DNA from: Syntrophomonas wolfei subsp. methylbutyratica
GTDB taxonomy: Bacteria > Bacillota > Syntrophomonadia > Syntrophomonadales > Syntrophomonadaceae
Reading direction: 5' to 3'
Length of the DNA stretch: 64,000 nt
NCBI RefSeq assembly: GCF_001570625.1
Contig: NZ_BBQT01000001.1
Coordinates: 186,001-250,000, forward strand
The notes under the pieces were generated by a model. The model searched no databases and was not told the origin of the DNA. It was given only the letters and a program-made list of their open reading frames with translations. Of this stretch, positions 52,452 to 60,700 are shown piece after piece (the stretch's first letter is position 1; every line of letters begins with the position of its first letter). The translations under genes were made by a program, and so were the position numbers.

Positions 52452-52652
52452 ATTCAGAGCAGAAGTGTTTCATGATTTTAAGATAAGTCTGGGCAATAGA
52501 TACCTGGGGAACATAATCACTGGTATTGTTTATTACATTTATTGAAATGGGTGATACAGGTGCCTTACCAAGTAACTGATAATTAAATAAATCGACTGAT
52601 TTTTGGATGTTCCAGTTACTAGCTACATTCCTTTGGGGCTGAGAGTAGACCC

Positions 52653-52834
52653 AGGTGGGCTGTTGCAACTGCTGGGTAGGCTGGGGTAAGGGTGACTGGA
52701 AACAGGGGTGCAGAAAATAGCAAACAGGGTCAACCACCGTAATGGCAGTTGACCCTGTGTTGTCTGTTGGGGCTATGTTGGGGCTAAGTCCCCTATTCTC
52801 CTACAATAACTTAACAACTTAAGTGCCTGGCACC
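52653..52834. repeat. Composite repeat C+A, long version
   Basis: Begins with GGTGGGCTGTTGCAACTGCT and GGGTAGGCTGGGG, shared with 56912 onward. Then module C (CAGGGTCAACCACCG ... ATGGCAGTTGACCCTG), TGTTGTCTGTTGGGGCTA, a CCCTATTCTCC block and a REP A arm ending at 52834. Confidence 0.85.
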
Positions 52835-52844
52835 TATTCTACCT

Positions 52845-52891
52845 CAGATTTCCATCATATACCTTAACAATTGAAAAGCAATGTCTTTTCT
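52845..52891. repeat. 47-bp duplicated piece of the Rpn nuclease gene
   Basis: Identical to 54437-54483, which is internal to the Rpn gene. It begins CAGATTTCCATCATATACCT and is fused directly to a partial REP A arm (52891-52905). Confidence 0.92.
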
Positions 52892-53669
52892 AAGTGCCTG
52901 GCACCTGTCCTACCTTAAATATTCTATGTACGGTAAACCCGGTCATCCTTGATAACTGCCTCAGAGAAACCCCCTCTTTCTCCTTTAGATATCTTAGGAC
53001 TTCGGTCTGGATTCCGGACTCCAAGCTATGGAGCTTAGCTAGCTCTATATTATATTTATCCAGCACTAACTGCCTTACTTCATTATCAGAGATCGTTTTC
53101 CTTTTTGTAGCGATATCTAGACATTGATCGTCGTTGGCTTCTAGATGAAAACTACGAAATCTTGCCAGGGCTTTATCCCTTTCAGTAGCGAACATCGCTA
53201 GAACGAAATTGGAATTAACTATCTTTGCCTGCTTTATGTATTCCTTATAACTACTCCATTTATAGGTTTCAATATCACTTGACAAACCGGCCTTCACCGG
53301 GTTTTGGTGGATATATCGTAATACGGTGAGAAAATAGGCATCGTCTTCTACAGGCTCACTTTTAAATCTATCCTGGAATAAGTGACCTATTCGATTATAC
53401 TGCCAGTTATACCAGTACGCATAACTAATACCGATACGCCTCATCGTATTACCGATTTCTTCATTCCCCTCCTTCATCAGCAAGTGAACATGATTACCCA
53501 TCAAGCAGTAAGCATATATTTCATATTCAATTTCTTTCTGATATCCAGCTAAAGTATCAATAAATCTTTCGTTATCCCCATTCTCCACAAATATATTCTG
53601 CTTGTTAATTCCCCTTACTATTATGTGGTAAATACCTGTCGAACTCAACGCTCGCCTTACACGTGGCAT
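52890..53669 (-). CDS. REP-associated HUH transposase (RAYT), second copy
   Basis: Y1-type single-strand transposase. PRVRRALSSTGIYHIIVRGI at the start, HUH motif in MGNHVHLLMKEGNEEIGN near residue 60, RYIHQNPVKAGLS block with the preceding GHLFQDRFKSEPVEDDAYFL. C-terminal helix-turn-helix-like segment (SLRQLSRMTGFTVHRIFKV). Its last residues VPGT and the TAG stop are encoded by a REP A half (52891-52905). Only distantly like the copy at 36884, so two RAYT lineages coexist. Confidence 0.9.
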   Translation of the reverse strand: MPRVRRALSSTGIYHIIVRGINKQNIFVENGDNERFIDTLAGYQKEIEYEIYAYCLMGNHVHLLMKEGNEEIGNTMRRIGISYAYWYNWQYNRIGHLFQDRFKSEPVEDDAYFLTVLRYIHQNPVKAGLSSDIETYKWSSYKEYIKQAKIVNSNFVLAMFATERDKALARFRSFHLEANDDQCLDIATKRKTISDNEVRQLVLDKYNIELAKLHSLESGIQTEVLRYLKEKEGVSLRQLSRMTGFTVHRIFKVGQVPGT

Positions 53670-53745
53670 TACTTCTCACCCCTAATCCATTAAATTATAA
53701 AATAAAGGAGTTCTGCCGTCAAACAAAGAACCGTCCCTTTGTTTG
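53634..53745 (-). repeat. Duplicated 5' end of the RAYT gene, copy 1
   Basis: 112 bp covering the first 12 codons of the RAYT, its upstream region and a terminal palindrome CAAACAAAGAACCGTCCC...TTTGTTTG (53720-53745). Nearly identical (one visible difference) to 54837-54948. Confidence 0.92.
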
Positions 53746-53752
53746 CCTGTCA

Positions 53753-53767
53753 TAAGTGCCTGGCACC
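53753..53767. repeat. Partial REP A core before the Rpn gene end
   Basis: TAAGTGCCTGGCACC followed by TGTCCTACCT, the same 25-base junction as at 52891-52915 and 54816-54840. It lies 8 bases past the Rpn stop. Confidence 0.85.
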
Positions 53768-53775
53768 TGTCCTAC

Positions 53776-54735
53776 CTAATTTTCTATTTCTTTTGCTATT
53801 TTTCCTATCTCTTTTTTGGGCAGTCCTGTTAATTTTTCAATTAATCCCAATTCCATACCTTCCCTTATAGCATTCTTAGCCACTTCTATTTTACCCTGTT
53901 TTGCTCCGACCTCCATGCCTTTTAAGATACCTTCTTCTTTTCCCTCTTCTCTAAATATCTCCGCTAAAGTCATCACTACCTCACTCCCTTCTGGATAAGT
54001 AGTTTCAATTTTCTTAACCACTTCATTGAAATCCGCCCTGGTCAAATCGGCTCTGGCATTAAATATATACCTCATCAGGGTCTCAAAGTATTCTATTCCC
54101 GTTTTTTTATCATCTAACTCCCGCAGATAGCTTACTGCTCTAAAGACAGAATCCTGCAGGCTCTTGCTATCCTTTGTAAATATATCTCTTAATGTGGTAA
54201 ACAGTATTCTAAGCTGGGCTTCACCTTTTATCTCATCATCGGTAAACTGCGATAGGTCATAAAGTAAGTATTCATAGTTCGGGGTAAATTTTTTAATATC
54301 TTCCGGGAGGTCTTTGTATCCCACTATCATTTCTCCCAGGGTGGTTCCTATTTTCCAGCGGTCTTTGCCATGGTATACTACCAGCGGTATTATCACCGGC
54401 AGCTCATCAGCTTTTTCTTTTTTGCTTTTAGTTTCCCAGATTTCCATCATATACCTTAACAATTGAAAAGCAATGTCTTTTCTGGTATAGCTTTTATGTT
54501 CAAAGAGAAAATAAATATATCCTTCCCTGTTGTTTATATTGGCCTTAAAAAGCAAATCGGAAAAACCTTCTTGCAATTCCTTATTTATAAAGCTGTCCTT
54601 TTGGGGTTCCAGGGTATCTACATCTATGACTTTAATAATGTTTCCCGGCAGATAATTATTTAAGAAGTCCTTTGCTACCTCCACCTTGCCTAAGGTTTCT
54701 TTGAAGAATCTATCATGGGGATTTTGGATTTTCAT
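53776..54735 (-). CDS. Rpn-family PD-(D/E)XK recombination-promoting nuclease
   Basis: Putative transposase/nuclease of the YhgA/Rpn group. HDRFFKETLGKVEVAKDFLN at the start is the family signature. The PD-(D/E)XK core is visible as FSDLLFKA (Asp) and YFLFEHKSYTRKD (Glu-x-Lys) near residues 58-85. The C-terminal half is helical with a lysine- and glutamate-rich tail (IEVAKNAIREGMELGLIEKL). Length 319 is usual. Flanked by partial and full REP A elements and by RAYT sequence duplications, it is part of the same mobile neighbourhood. Confidence 0.92.
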   Translation of the reverse strand: MKIQNPHDRFFKETLGKVEVAKDFLNNYLPGNIIKVIDVDTLEPQKDSFINKELQEGFSDLLFKANINNREGYIYFLFEHKSYTRKDIAFQLLRYMMEIWETKSKKEKADELPVIIPLVVYHGKDRWKIGTTLGEMIVGYKDLPEDIKKFTPNYEYLLYDLSQFTDDEIKGEAQLRILFTTLRDIFTKDSKSLQDSVFRAVSYLRELDDKKTGIEYFETLMRYIFNARADLTRADFNEVVKKIETTYPEGSEVVMTLAEIFREEGKEEGILKGMEVGAKQGKIEVAKNAIREGMELGLIEKLTGLPKKEIGKIAKEIEN

Positions 54736-54800
54736 TATATCACCTGCCTGTTTTCATTATATCATTTGGCCTGATATTATAGCATTATTTATTCTCCTGA

Positions 54801-54830
54801 AATAACTTAACAACTTAAGTGCCTGGCACC
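54801..54830. repeat. REP family A arm upstream of the Rpn gene
   Basis: AATAACTTAACAACTTAAGT then GCCTGGCACC, followed by TGTCCTACCT and then the second copy of the RAYT 5' fragment. Confidence 0.9.
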
Positions 54831-54836
54831 TGTCCT

Positions 54837-54948
54837 ACCTGTCGAACTCAACGCTCGCCTTACACGTGGCATTACTTCTCACCCCTAATCCATTAAATTA
54901 TAAAATAAAGGAGTTCTGCCGCCAAACAAAGAACCGTCCCTTTGTTTG
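54837..54948 (-). pseudogene. Truncated second copy of the RAYT 5' end
   Basis: Same 112 bp as 53634-53745, encoding only the first 12 residues (MPRVRRALSSTG) before joining REP A junction sequence. It ends in the same CAAACAAAG...CTTTGTTTG palindrome (54923-54948). Confidence 0.88.
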
Positions 54949-54998
54949 TATTTCAACGGTAATCCCTTGTGCTTCTACAGCAGCCACAAAGGCCCAAA

Positions 54999-55395
54999 CT
55001 ATTGAGTTGACTTGATTTGCTGCAGTAACCATTGTACCACTTCCTTGGTCTTGGTTAGATAATCCCAAACAACCTCTTTGGGATAACGCTTGATAGCATC
55101 GTCCAACATATCAGGGTAACGTGCTCCAACTCCAGCCATGTTAAGAACTGCAATGAACTCTAACTGAGATTCAGAGAGTTCTACCTTAGCAATCTTCACT
55201 AATTGAATAAGGTTATGCGTTTGGGTGGAATATCCCCAGTTCGTTCAACAATTAAGCCCTTAATAGCTTTTTCGATTGCCAACTGGCACATAAATGCAGT
55301 ATAAACGTACCTGCTAGTATTATATTATACATTGCTTCTGCCGTACCGATATCATAATCTGATTGCCGTAACCATTCCACAGTTTCGGGACGCAT
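54999..55395 (-). pseudogene. HEPN-domain protein with frameshifts
   Basis: Three frames join into one HEPN protein: RPETVEWLRQSDYDIGTAEA in one, RYVYTAFMCQLAIEKAIKGL then IVERTGDIPPK in the next, HNLIQLVKIAKVELSESQLE and ARYPDMLDDAIKRYPKEVVW in the third. HEPN proteins are typically paired with MNT nucleotidyltransferases as toxin-antitoxin modules. Only the third part (54999-55199) is an open frame from its own ATG. At least two single-base shifts are needed to restore it, so the gene is dead or the sequence contains errors. Confidence 0.75.
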
Positions 55396-55616
55396 TAATA
55401 TGTTTCATCACTATCCCTTCTTTTGCTCTGATTATAGCTTACCCATGGTAATTCGTAAAGCGTTAGCTACAAACCGACAATTTCGCATCATTGCTATCCG
55501 ATGATCCCCGCAGAGCACGTGGCAGGAGGCTCCTAGTGACGACCTTAAACTAGTGGGAATCGTATATACCAGCCCAAAATCTCAGAAACGTTCCCGTAGC
55601 AAGTGGCAGGCCATAA

Positions 55617-55645
55617 GTGGACAAGGTTCCTGTCCCCCTGTCCAC
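55617..55645. repeat. Inverted repeat of the GGACAGG/CCTGTCC type
   Basis: GTGGACA ... TGTCCAC around AGGTTCCTGTCCCCC. Together with CAAACAAAG...GTGTTTG (55706-55731) and GGGGACAGG (55767-55775) it forms a cluster of REP-like motifs. The rest of 55396-55775 holds no gene I can support. Confidence 0.65.
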
Positions 55646-55705
55646 TCCTGTTGACTGACTGCATTATTCCTCCGGCAGACCGCGGGGACTGTCCTCATGG
55701 TTCCT

Positions 55706-55731
55706 CAAACAAAGAACCGTCCCTGTGTTTG
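55706..55731. repeat. REP family B palindrome
   Basis: CAAACAAAGAACCGTCCCTG then TGTTTG. Related copies at 53720-53745, 54923-54948 and 57665-57690 (CAAACAGAGAGCCGTCCCCC then TGTTTG). Distinct in sequence from family A, suggesting a second REP lineage, perhaps linked to the RAYT at 52890, whose upstream end carries it. Confidence 0.75.
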
Positions 55732-55775
55732 CCCCTGTCAGCACTGCCGCCAAATACGGGGCAAAAGGGGACAGG

Positions 55776-56657
55776 CTACAGCAGGGCTACTGCTTGGGCT
55801 TTGTCTTTCTGGCTGGTGTTGATGTAGTAGTTTGCTGTTGTTGAAATATCAGCATGCCCGGCTAGCTTAGAGACAGTTGTGATTGGAATGCCGGCTTGCA
55901 CTAGACGGGTACAGAAGGTATGCCTGAGCTTGTGGGGATATATTTTTAGATCGGTAGCTGTTCCTATCTTCTCCAGTACAGTGTTGACTGTATCCCGGTT
56001 GAGTTTGTCGGCTCGCTGACTAACCAGGAGGTAGGGACTACTGTTCTGCTTGCTGTTTTGCCGTTCTCCATTGATGTAGAGCTGCAGCTTTTCTACCAGG
56101 TCCGGTCTTAGTGGTACATCCCTAATCTTCCCTCCTTTCCCAAGGATTCTGACCTGTCCCAGCAGAAGATCCAGGTCAGCCAGCTTTATACTGCACATTT
56201 CACTAACTCGGCAACCAGTGTAGAGTAGGAAGTGGAAGATGAGGTTGTCTCTGGCTGATAGGTTTCCCTCCCGGTCTACATAATCCAGTAGCTGCTCCAG
56301 TTCTGCTTCAGAAAACACCTCCACCTGATGCTCACTGTCGCTGTCCAGTTTTACCCGATCTTGCTTCGGCTTGACTATGGGTGGCCCCGCTGGGAGAACT
56401 CCTGTCTGGACCAGGTAGGTAGTGTAGGAACTGAGGCTGTTGACTGCCTTGTTGACAGTAGCCGGCTTGTAGTCCTGCTCCAGCATCCAGTTCCTGAAGC
56501 CAGTGATGTGCGACCGGTTGATCTTGTCTGCCTGACTGATTCCCTGGCCTTGTAGGTACCTGTGGAAACTACTCACATCAGCTAGGTAGCTCTGGATGGT
56601 CTTTTTAGCTTTGCCGTCAGCTAGCAGATGCTGTTCAAACTGTTGTATGGTATTCAT
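55776..56657 (-). CDS. XerC/XerD-like tyrosine recombinase
   Basis: SAM-like N-terminal domain (TIQQFEQHLLADGKAKKTIQ) and full catalytic set: Arg in LYTGCRVSEMCSI, Lys in ILGKGGKIRDVPL, His-x-x-Arg in YPHKLRHTFCTRL, His in LAGHADISTTANYY with the nucleophile Tyr. Length about 293. Start is ATG 56657 or ATG 56663; AAAGGAG lies 10 or 4 bases upstream. It stands alone between repeat clusters and is not like the three RIT recombinases. Small XerD-like proteins of this kind accompany some transposons, but no partner transposase is present here. Confidence 0.9.
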   Translation of the reverse strand: MNTIQQFEQHLLADGKAKKTIQSYLADVSSFHRYLQGQGISQADKINRSHITGFRNWMLEQDYKPATVNKAVNSLSSYTTYLVQTGVLPAGPPIVKPKQDRVKLDSDSEHQVEVFSEAELEQLLDYVDREGNLSARDNLIFHFLLYTGCRVSEMCSIKLADLDLLLGQVRILGKGGKIRDVPLRPDLVEKLQLYINGERQNSKQNSSPYLLVSQRADKLNRDTVNTVLEKIGTATDLKIYPHKLRHTFCTRLVQAGIPITTVSKLAGHADISTTANYYINTSQKDKAQAVALL

Positions 56658-56717
56658 GCTCATCAATCTCCTTTCACTGCATTTCTTTTTCATGCAACTT
56701 GGTCAGAAAATAGCAAA

Positions 56718-56747
56718 CTCCCTGCCTAACTTAGATTAAGCAGGGAG
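56718..56747. other. Hairpin upstream of the XerD-like gene
   Basis: CTCCCTGC and GCAGGGAG pair around a 14-base interval in which TAA and TTA can extend the stem. Purpose unclear. The 56748-56911 stretch has no gene or strong motif. Confidence 0.5.
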
Positions 56748-56911
56748 CTGTGGTCGGTAGCTTTGTCACCGTTGCTGGGTTTCAGGAATAGGATGCTGGT
56801 CTACGGTGTTTTGCAGCCAATTTTAGCTGCTTTTTGCAGTCAGCTGGGGATAGGGTTCTGATACTGCTCCCGGGAACTGGCTGCATTATTCCTGGGCTGA
56901 GACTCTGCAAC

Positions 56912-57081
56912 TGTGGGCTGTTTCGACTGACTGGGTAGGCTGGGGTCAGGTTGACTGGGAATAGGTTAGTAGAAAAAAGAATACAGGGCCAACCACCGCT
57001 ATGGCAGTTGACCCTGTGTTGTCTGTTGGGGCTAGGTCCCTATTCTCCGACAATAACTTAACAACTTAAGTGCCTGGCACC
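56912..57081. repeat. Composite repeat C+A, long version, second copy
   Basis: TGTGGGCTGTTTCGACTGAC, GGGTAGGCTGGGGTCAGG, then CAGGGCCAACCACCG ... ATGGCAGTTGACCCTG, TGTTGTCTGTTGGGGCTA and a REP A arm ending at 57081. Clearly homologous along its length to 52653-52834. Confidence 0.85.
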
Positions 57082-57082
57082 T

Positions 57083-57535
57083 GTTCTACCCCGGCTTCAT
57101 CACTACTATGAGGTAATCCGACTTCTGGCAGACCTTCGTCTCTCACTTAGTTTACAAGACCTTGTTTGAGCCTACCGCAACTTAGCGGAGCCTGTCAGAC
57201 CTCCCAGGTATGCGTGTACTATCTTTGTATGCTCGCCACGCTCTATTGATCCCGGCGGAATCTCCCTAACCTCGCACTATCGGTTAGTTCTTGCTGTCTG
57301 CGGTGAAGAGGAACACATCGACTTCCGCTCTATATATATATATTACGGGGCTGAATCGCTTCACGGTTTCCCATTGCGGCTCTCATACTCCCTATCCTAC
57401 GCTTAAACCTCACCTCACGGCTTCGGCTCCAAGGACTCGGTACCGGCTGTTTGCTAGACTTTACCAGGCGAGGACTCCCACCTCGCTATATTACACGCAC
57501 CGAACTGGCGCTCCCTCTATCTGATTATACCAAAG
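57083..57535. other. Unidentified non-coding segment of about 450 bp
   Basis: No convincing gene in either strand. It starts right after the composite repeat with TTCATCACTACTATGAGGTA and ends near the inverted repeat at 57537. It contains an (AT)n run at 57326-57341 and several short CG-rich palindromic words. The base composition (C-rich plus strand) differs from its neighbours. It may be the end region of a lost transposable element, but I cannot name the family. Confidence 0.4.
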
Positions 57536-57536
57536 T

Positions 57537-57589
57537 AAACCAGCCAACTAGGTAAGCTATTAGGAACCCGCACCATGCTTGGCTGGTTT
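57537..57589 (+). repeat. Inverted repeat with T-rich exit
   Basis: AAACCAGCCAA (57537-57547) and TTGGCTGGTTT (57579-57589) are exact complements, followed by TGTTG on the plus strand. Could terminate transcription from the unidentified segment or mark its boundary. Confidence 0.6.
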
Positions 57590-57603
57590 TGTTGTCCGGC
57601 TCT

Positions 57604-57690
57604 CACTCCCGGAACAAGAAAACAGGGCCAACCACCTGAATGGCAGTTGATCCCGCATTCATCGCAAACAGAGAGCCGTCCCCCTGTTTG
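57604..57690. repeat. Degenerate module C plus family B palindrome
   Basis: ACAGGGCCAACCACCTGAAT then GGCAGTTGATCCCG is a decayed module C, immediately followed by CAAACAGAGAGCCGTCCCCC then TGTTTG (57665-57690). Here module C is joined to family B instead of A. Confidence 0.75.
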
Positions 57691-57708
57691 CCCCTTGATG
57701 TTTGTGAG

Positions 57709-57750
57709 AAAAAGCCCCCTGCAGAGCAGTTGATTGCTCTCGCAGGGGGC
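57709..57750 (-). terminator. Rho-independent terminator of the S-layer-like gene
   Basis: GCCCCCTGCGAGAGCA pairs with TGCTCTGCAGGGGGC (one bulge) around ATCAAC, followed by TTTTTCTC on the minus strand. It is the strongest terminator in the window, as fits a highly expressed gene. Confidence 0.9.
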
Positions 57751-57796
57751 CTTTCGGTCGGTCAGTTATTACGACAAACCTTCGTTTAGGGTATGG

Positions 57797-60700
57797 CTAT
57801 TGGATATTGATCGCGGTCTGTCCTGGGGCCAAATAATTGCCAAGTAGATCCGTCGGACAAGTAGCAACCGGCAACGGAGCTGATGTACTCATTGTCGCAT
57901 GATTAGGTGCTGTACCAGCAATTATCAATCCGGCGCCAGTATCTTTAGAAGCAACGTTCAGTACTAATTGCGTTCCTGCTGCACCTGTGAGCTTACTCAA
58001 GTCATTTGCTGAGAAGGTTGCATCGGTAAATGCTGCAGAACTATTAGTACCATTTTTCGTTACTGGGAAGTTTGCATTCACATCACCAAACAACGGGGCT
58101 GTAGCGGTTAAGAAATTAGTATTAACCTTTTCTGAGAATGTTAATGTTAATATATCGCCGATATCATTACCAAAACCTGCAGTACCTCCAGCTTTTGAGG
58201 TAACCTTAGCTTTGATTACAACCGGTTCTGCACCGTCCAAGACTCTGGCTGCACCAATCAGGATTGCACCGTCGGGAGCTTTCAGTGTCAGGGCCGATGA
58301 ATCTGTACCGGTTATCGGAGATGCGGTGGTAATAAATACATACTTATCTGCTGCACTGCCAGGTGCCAAAGGAACGGTTTCTCCCAACTCCCCTAATCTG
58401 GCATTAAAGCATAACATTTGATATACGCTAGCAGTAACAGCATTGTCGGTAGTATAACCAGCAGCAGTTGTTTTTCCACCAAAAACTAGTGTTTGTCCTG
58501 TAGCCAGTACTTCTACGTCAGTCAGAGTTCTGCTTACTCTTAATACTGCACCATCAATCTTTCCGTCTCTATTGGCATCAAAAGCAACGGATCCAGTAAT
58601 GATTACCGGGAGAGCACCAGTTAATGCATATGCATAACCAGAACATACATACTGGGCTTCAAAGAGCATATCACCATTGGCTACAGCCACTCCAGTTCCA
58701 GTATCAGTCAGTTCTACCTCGTGAGCTCCGGACAGTAGTTCACCATCTGCAGCCTCCAAGTTATTCAGAACATTCAGCGTGCAGGTAAATGAAGGTCCAA
58801 CTCCGGTTCCCCAGGTTCCCTTTGGCATAGCGATGGTTACGCCATCCCAATCAGCAGTTACACCAGGTATACCCTTGCTAACAGAATTACCAGGAGGCAG
58901 CGGAGCTGCGTTGAACTGATAGACTGCTGACGAAGCCACACCAGTTACTCCAGTCGACTTCATGGGTTTGGTGAATTTAATGTATAGATAGTCTTTGTCA
59001 GCATCAGTACCTGTATTGATATTGTCATCGAAAGCTGCCCAAGCAATTTTTGTTGCAGTGTAAGTCGTAGTACCTGAAATTGTGAAATTAAATGTCTGCG
59101 TTGCAGAAGTATTACCAACATCATCAGATATGGATCTGATAATCAGGGTCCATGTACCAGGCTCAAGGGTAGTGGGTGCGCCAGCCAAATTAACCGGCTG
59201 TATTACAAACGAATAATCGTTGTCTACAACTGTAGTGGTAAGCGCAGGTAAATCAACAAGTTTACCTTGCCAGGTAAGATCGCCCTTGACAAATTCGAAG
59301 GTCGGTTGTGGTATACCTGTTCCCAAGGTTTGCTGTTCGCTGGGGGTTAATGGCATAGTATTCAGCATGTCAACGCCAGCATCATATGTTCCATTACCGT
59401 TTACATCGGTAAATGGAATCTGTACCGGCTCATTCATCTTGACATAAACACTCTGCCCTGCACCTATAACGGCAGGACAGCCATTGATTGTTTTACCATC
59501 GATTTCATAAACATCTTTGACTTCTTCAATTGTCGGCGACACAGTATCAATAGAATTGGTTAGAGTTAAAGCTACAGGAACTATGGCATTACCAGCAGCG
59601 TTTTCAACTACATCAACTGCAACTACATAAGGATTATAGGTTGAAGTGTAGTAATTATCGCCACTGACGGATGTATTATAATGCACCGTCCAGTCATTTA
59701 AGAATTCAATCAGGAAGTACTTGGCAGGAGTATTTACAGCTACAGTCGGGTTCATTGCTACATTAGTTATAGTTTTGCTACCATCGCCAGATATAATCTG
59801 ATAATCTACTCCATTGGTTAGCGGTTCCTTGGGTGATGCAGCATAGCCATCAGCTTTGTAAATCTTGATAGCATCTGCAAGTGTCTTCCCAGTAACTGTA
59901 GTTACGTTTTCGGAGAACTTAAGCAGCCATTGTTCTGGGGACTGCTTAATCAGCTCTACGGTCGGCTTGGTTGTACTAGCTGTTACAGTAAAATCAAAGG
60001 TCTGGGTTGCAACCATGTTGTTCGGGTCAGTTAGAGCTGCCCAATCACCAACATTATTGGCCTGCAAAGTATAGGTGCCTGGAGCCAGCTTATGCAGACG
60101 GTCAAGCTTGATGGTTACAAAGTTTCTGGTATCGACACCATCAAGATATCCAATGTGGGTTTTATCATCTTTACTTACATATAGCCCCGTTGCAACAATG
60201 TAATTGTTCAAATTGGCGAAATTGATATCAGCAACGGTTGCTGCAGCCGGAACGATCATAACCGGTTTGCCGTCAACTCTGAAATGATCGTTTAAGCGAG
60301 TTCCGGCTGTTGGTGCACCAGGAAGTGCTGAAGTCTGTTCACAAAGATCTTCAGCCATGGCCTCATAGAACTGAACCCGTAAGGTCATCTGTTCTTCAAC
60401 AGTAACGCCAGCAATGTAAGGTTGCTGCGGATCGGTAAAGATAAAGTCTTTACCTGCATTATTTGCTACTACTTTGGTTCCTATATTGGCGGGAATACTT
60501 AGATTATGAGTAACATTGTCTCTTAAATATGCGCCTGGATCAGCAGCATTTATTACTGTTATAGGTCCAGTTTTAGTATCTAAACGGTCAGTGGCGTTTG
60601 CAGCACTATAGAAGTTGTCAACATTTAGTATTAACATCAAGGTAGTATCATTTACTGACACTACATCTTTAATTAAAGTTCCAACTACTACATTACCATC

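Noticed and set aside
52441-52737. Open frame of 98 codons between the terminase remnant and composite repeat
   Set aside because: Its start and first 30 codons lie inside the composite repeat and its end overlaps the terminase fragment in another frame. Composition is Gln/Pro-rich without recognisable family, so it looks like a chance frame.
40527-57081. Regularly recurring REP A arms considered as a CRISPR array
   Set aside because: Copies are kilobases apart, on varying sides of genes, and there are no short uniform spacers or cas genes.
57291-57524. 77-codon frame in the unidentified 450-bp segment
   Set aside because: No ribosome site, biased composition (Arg, Thr, Tyr, Pro) and an (AT)n tract within it. 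More likely non-coding.
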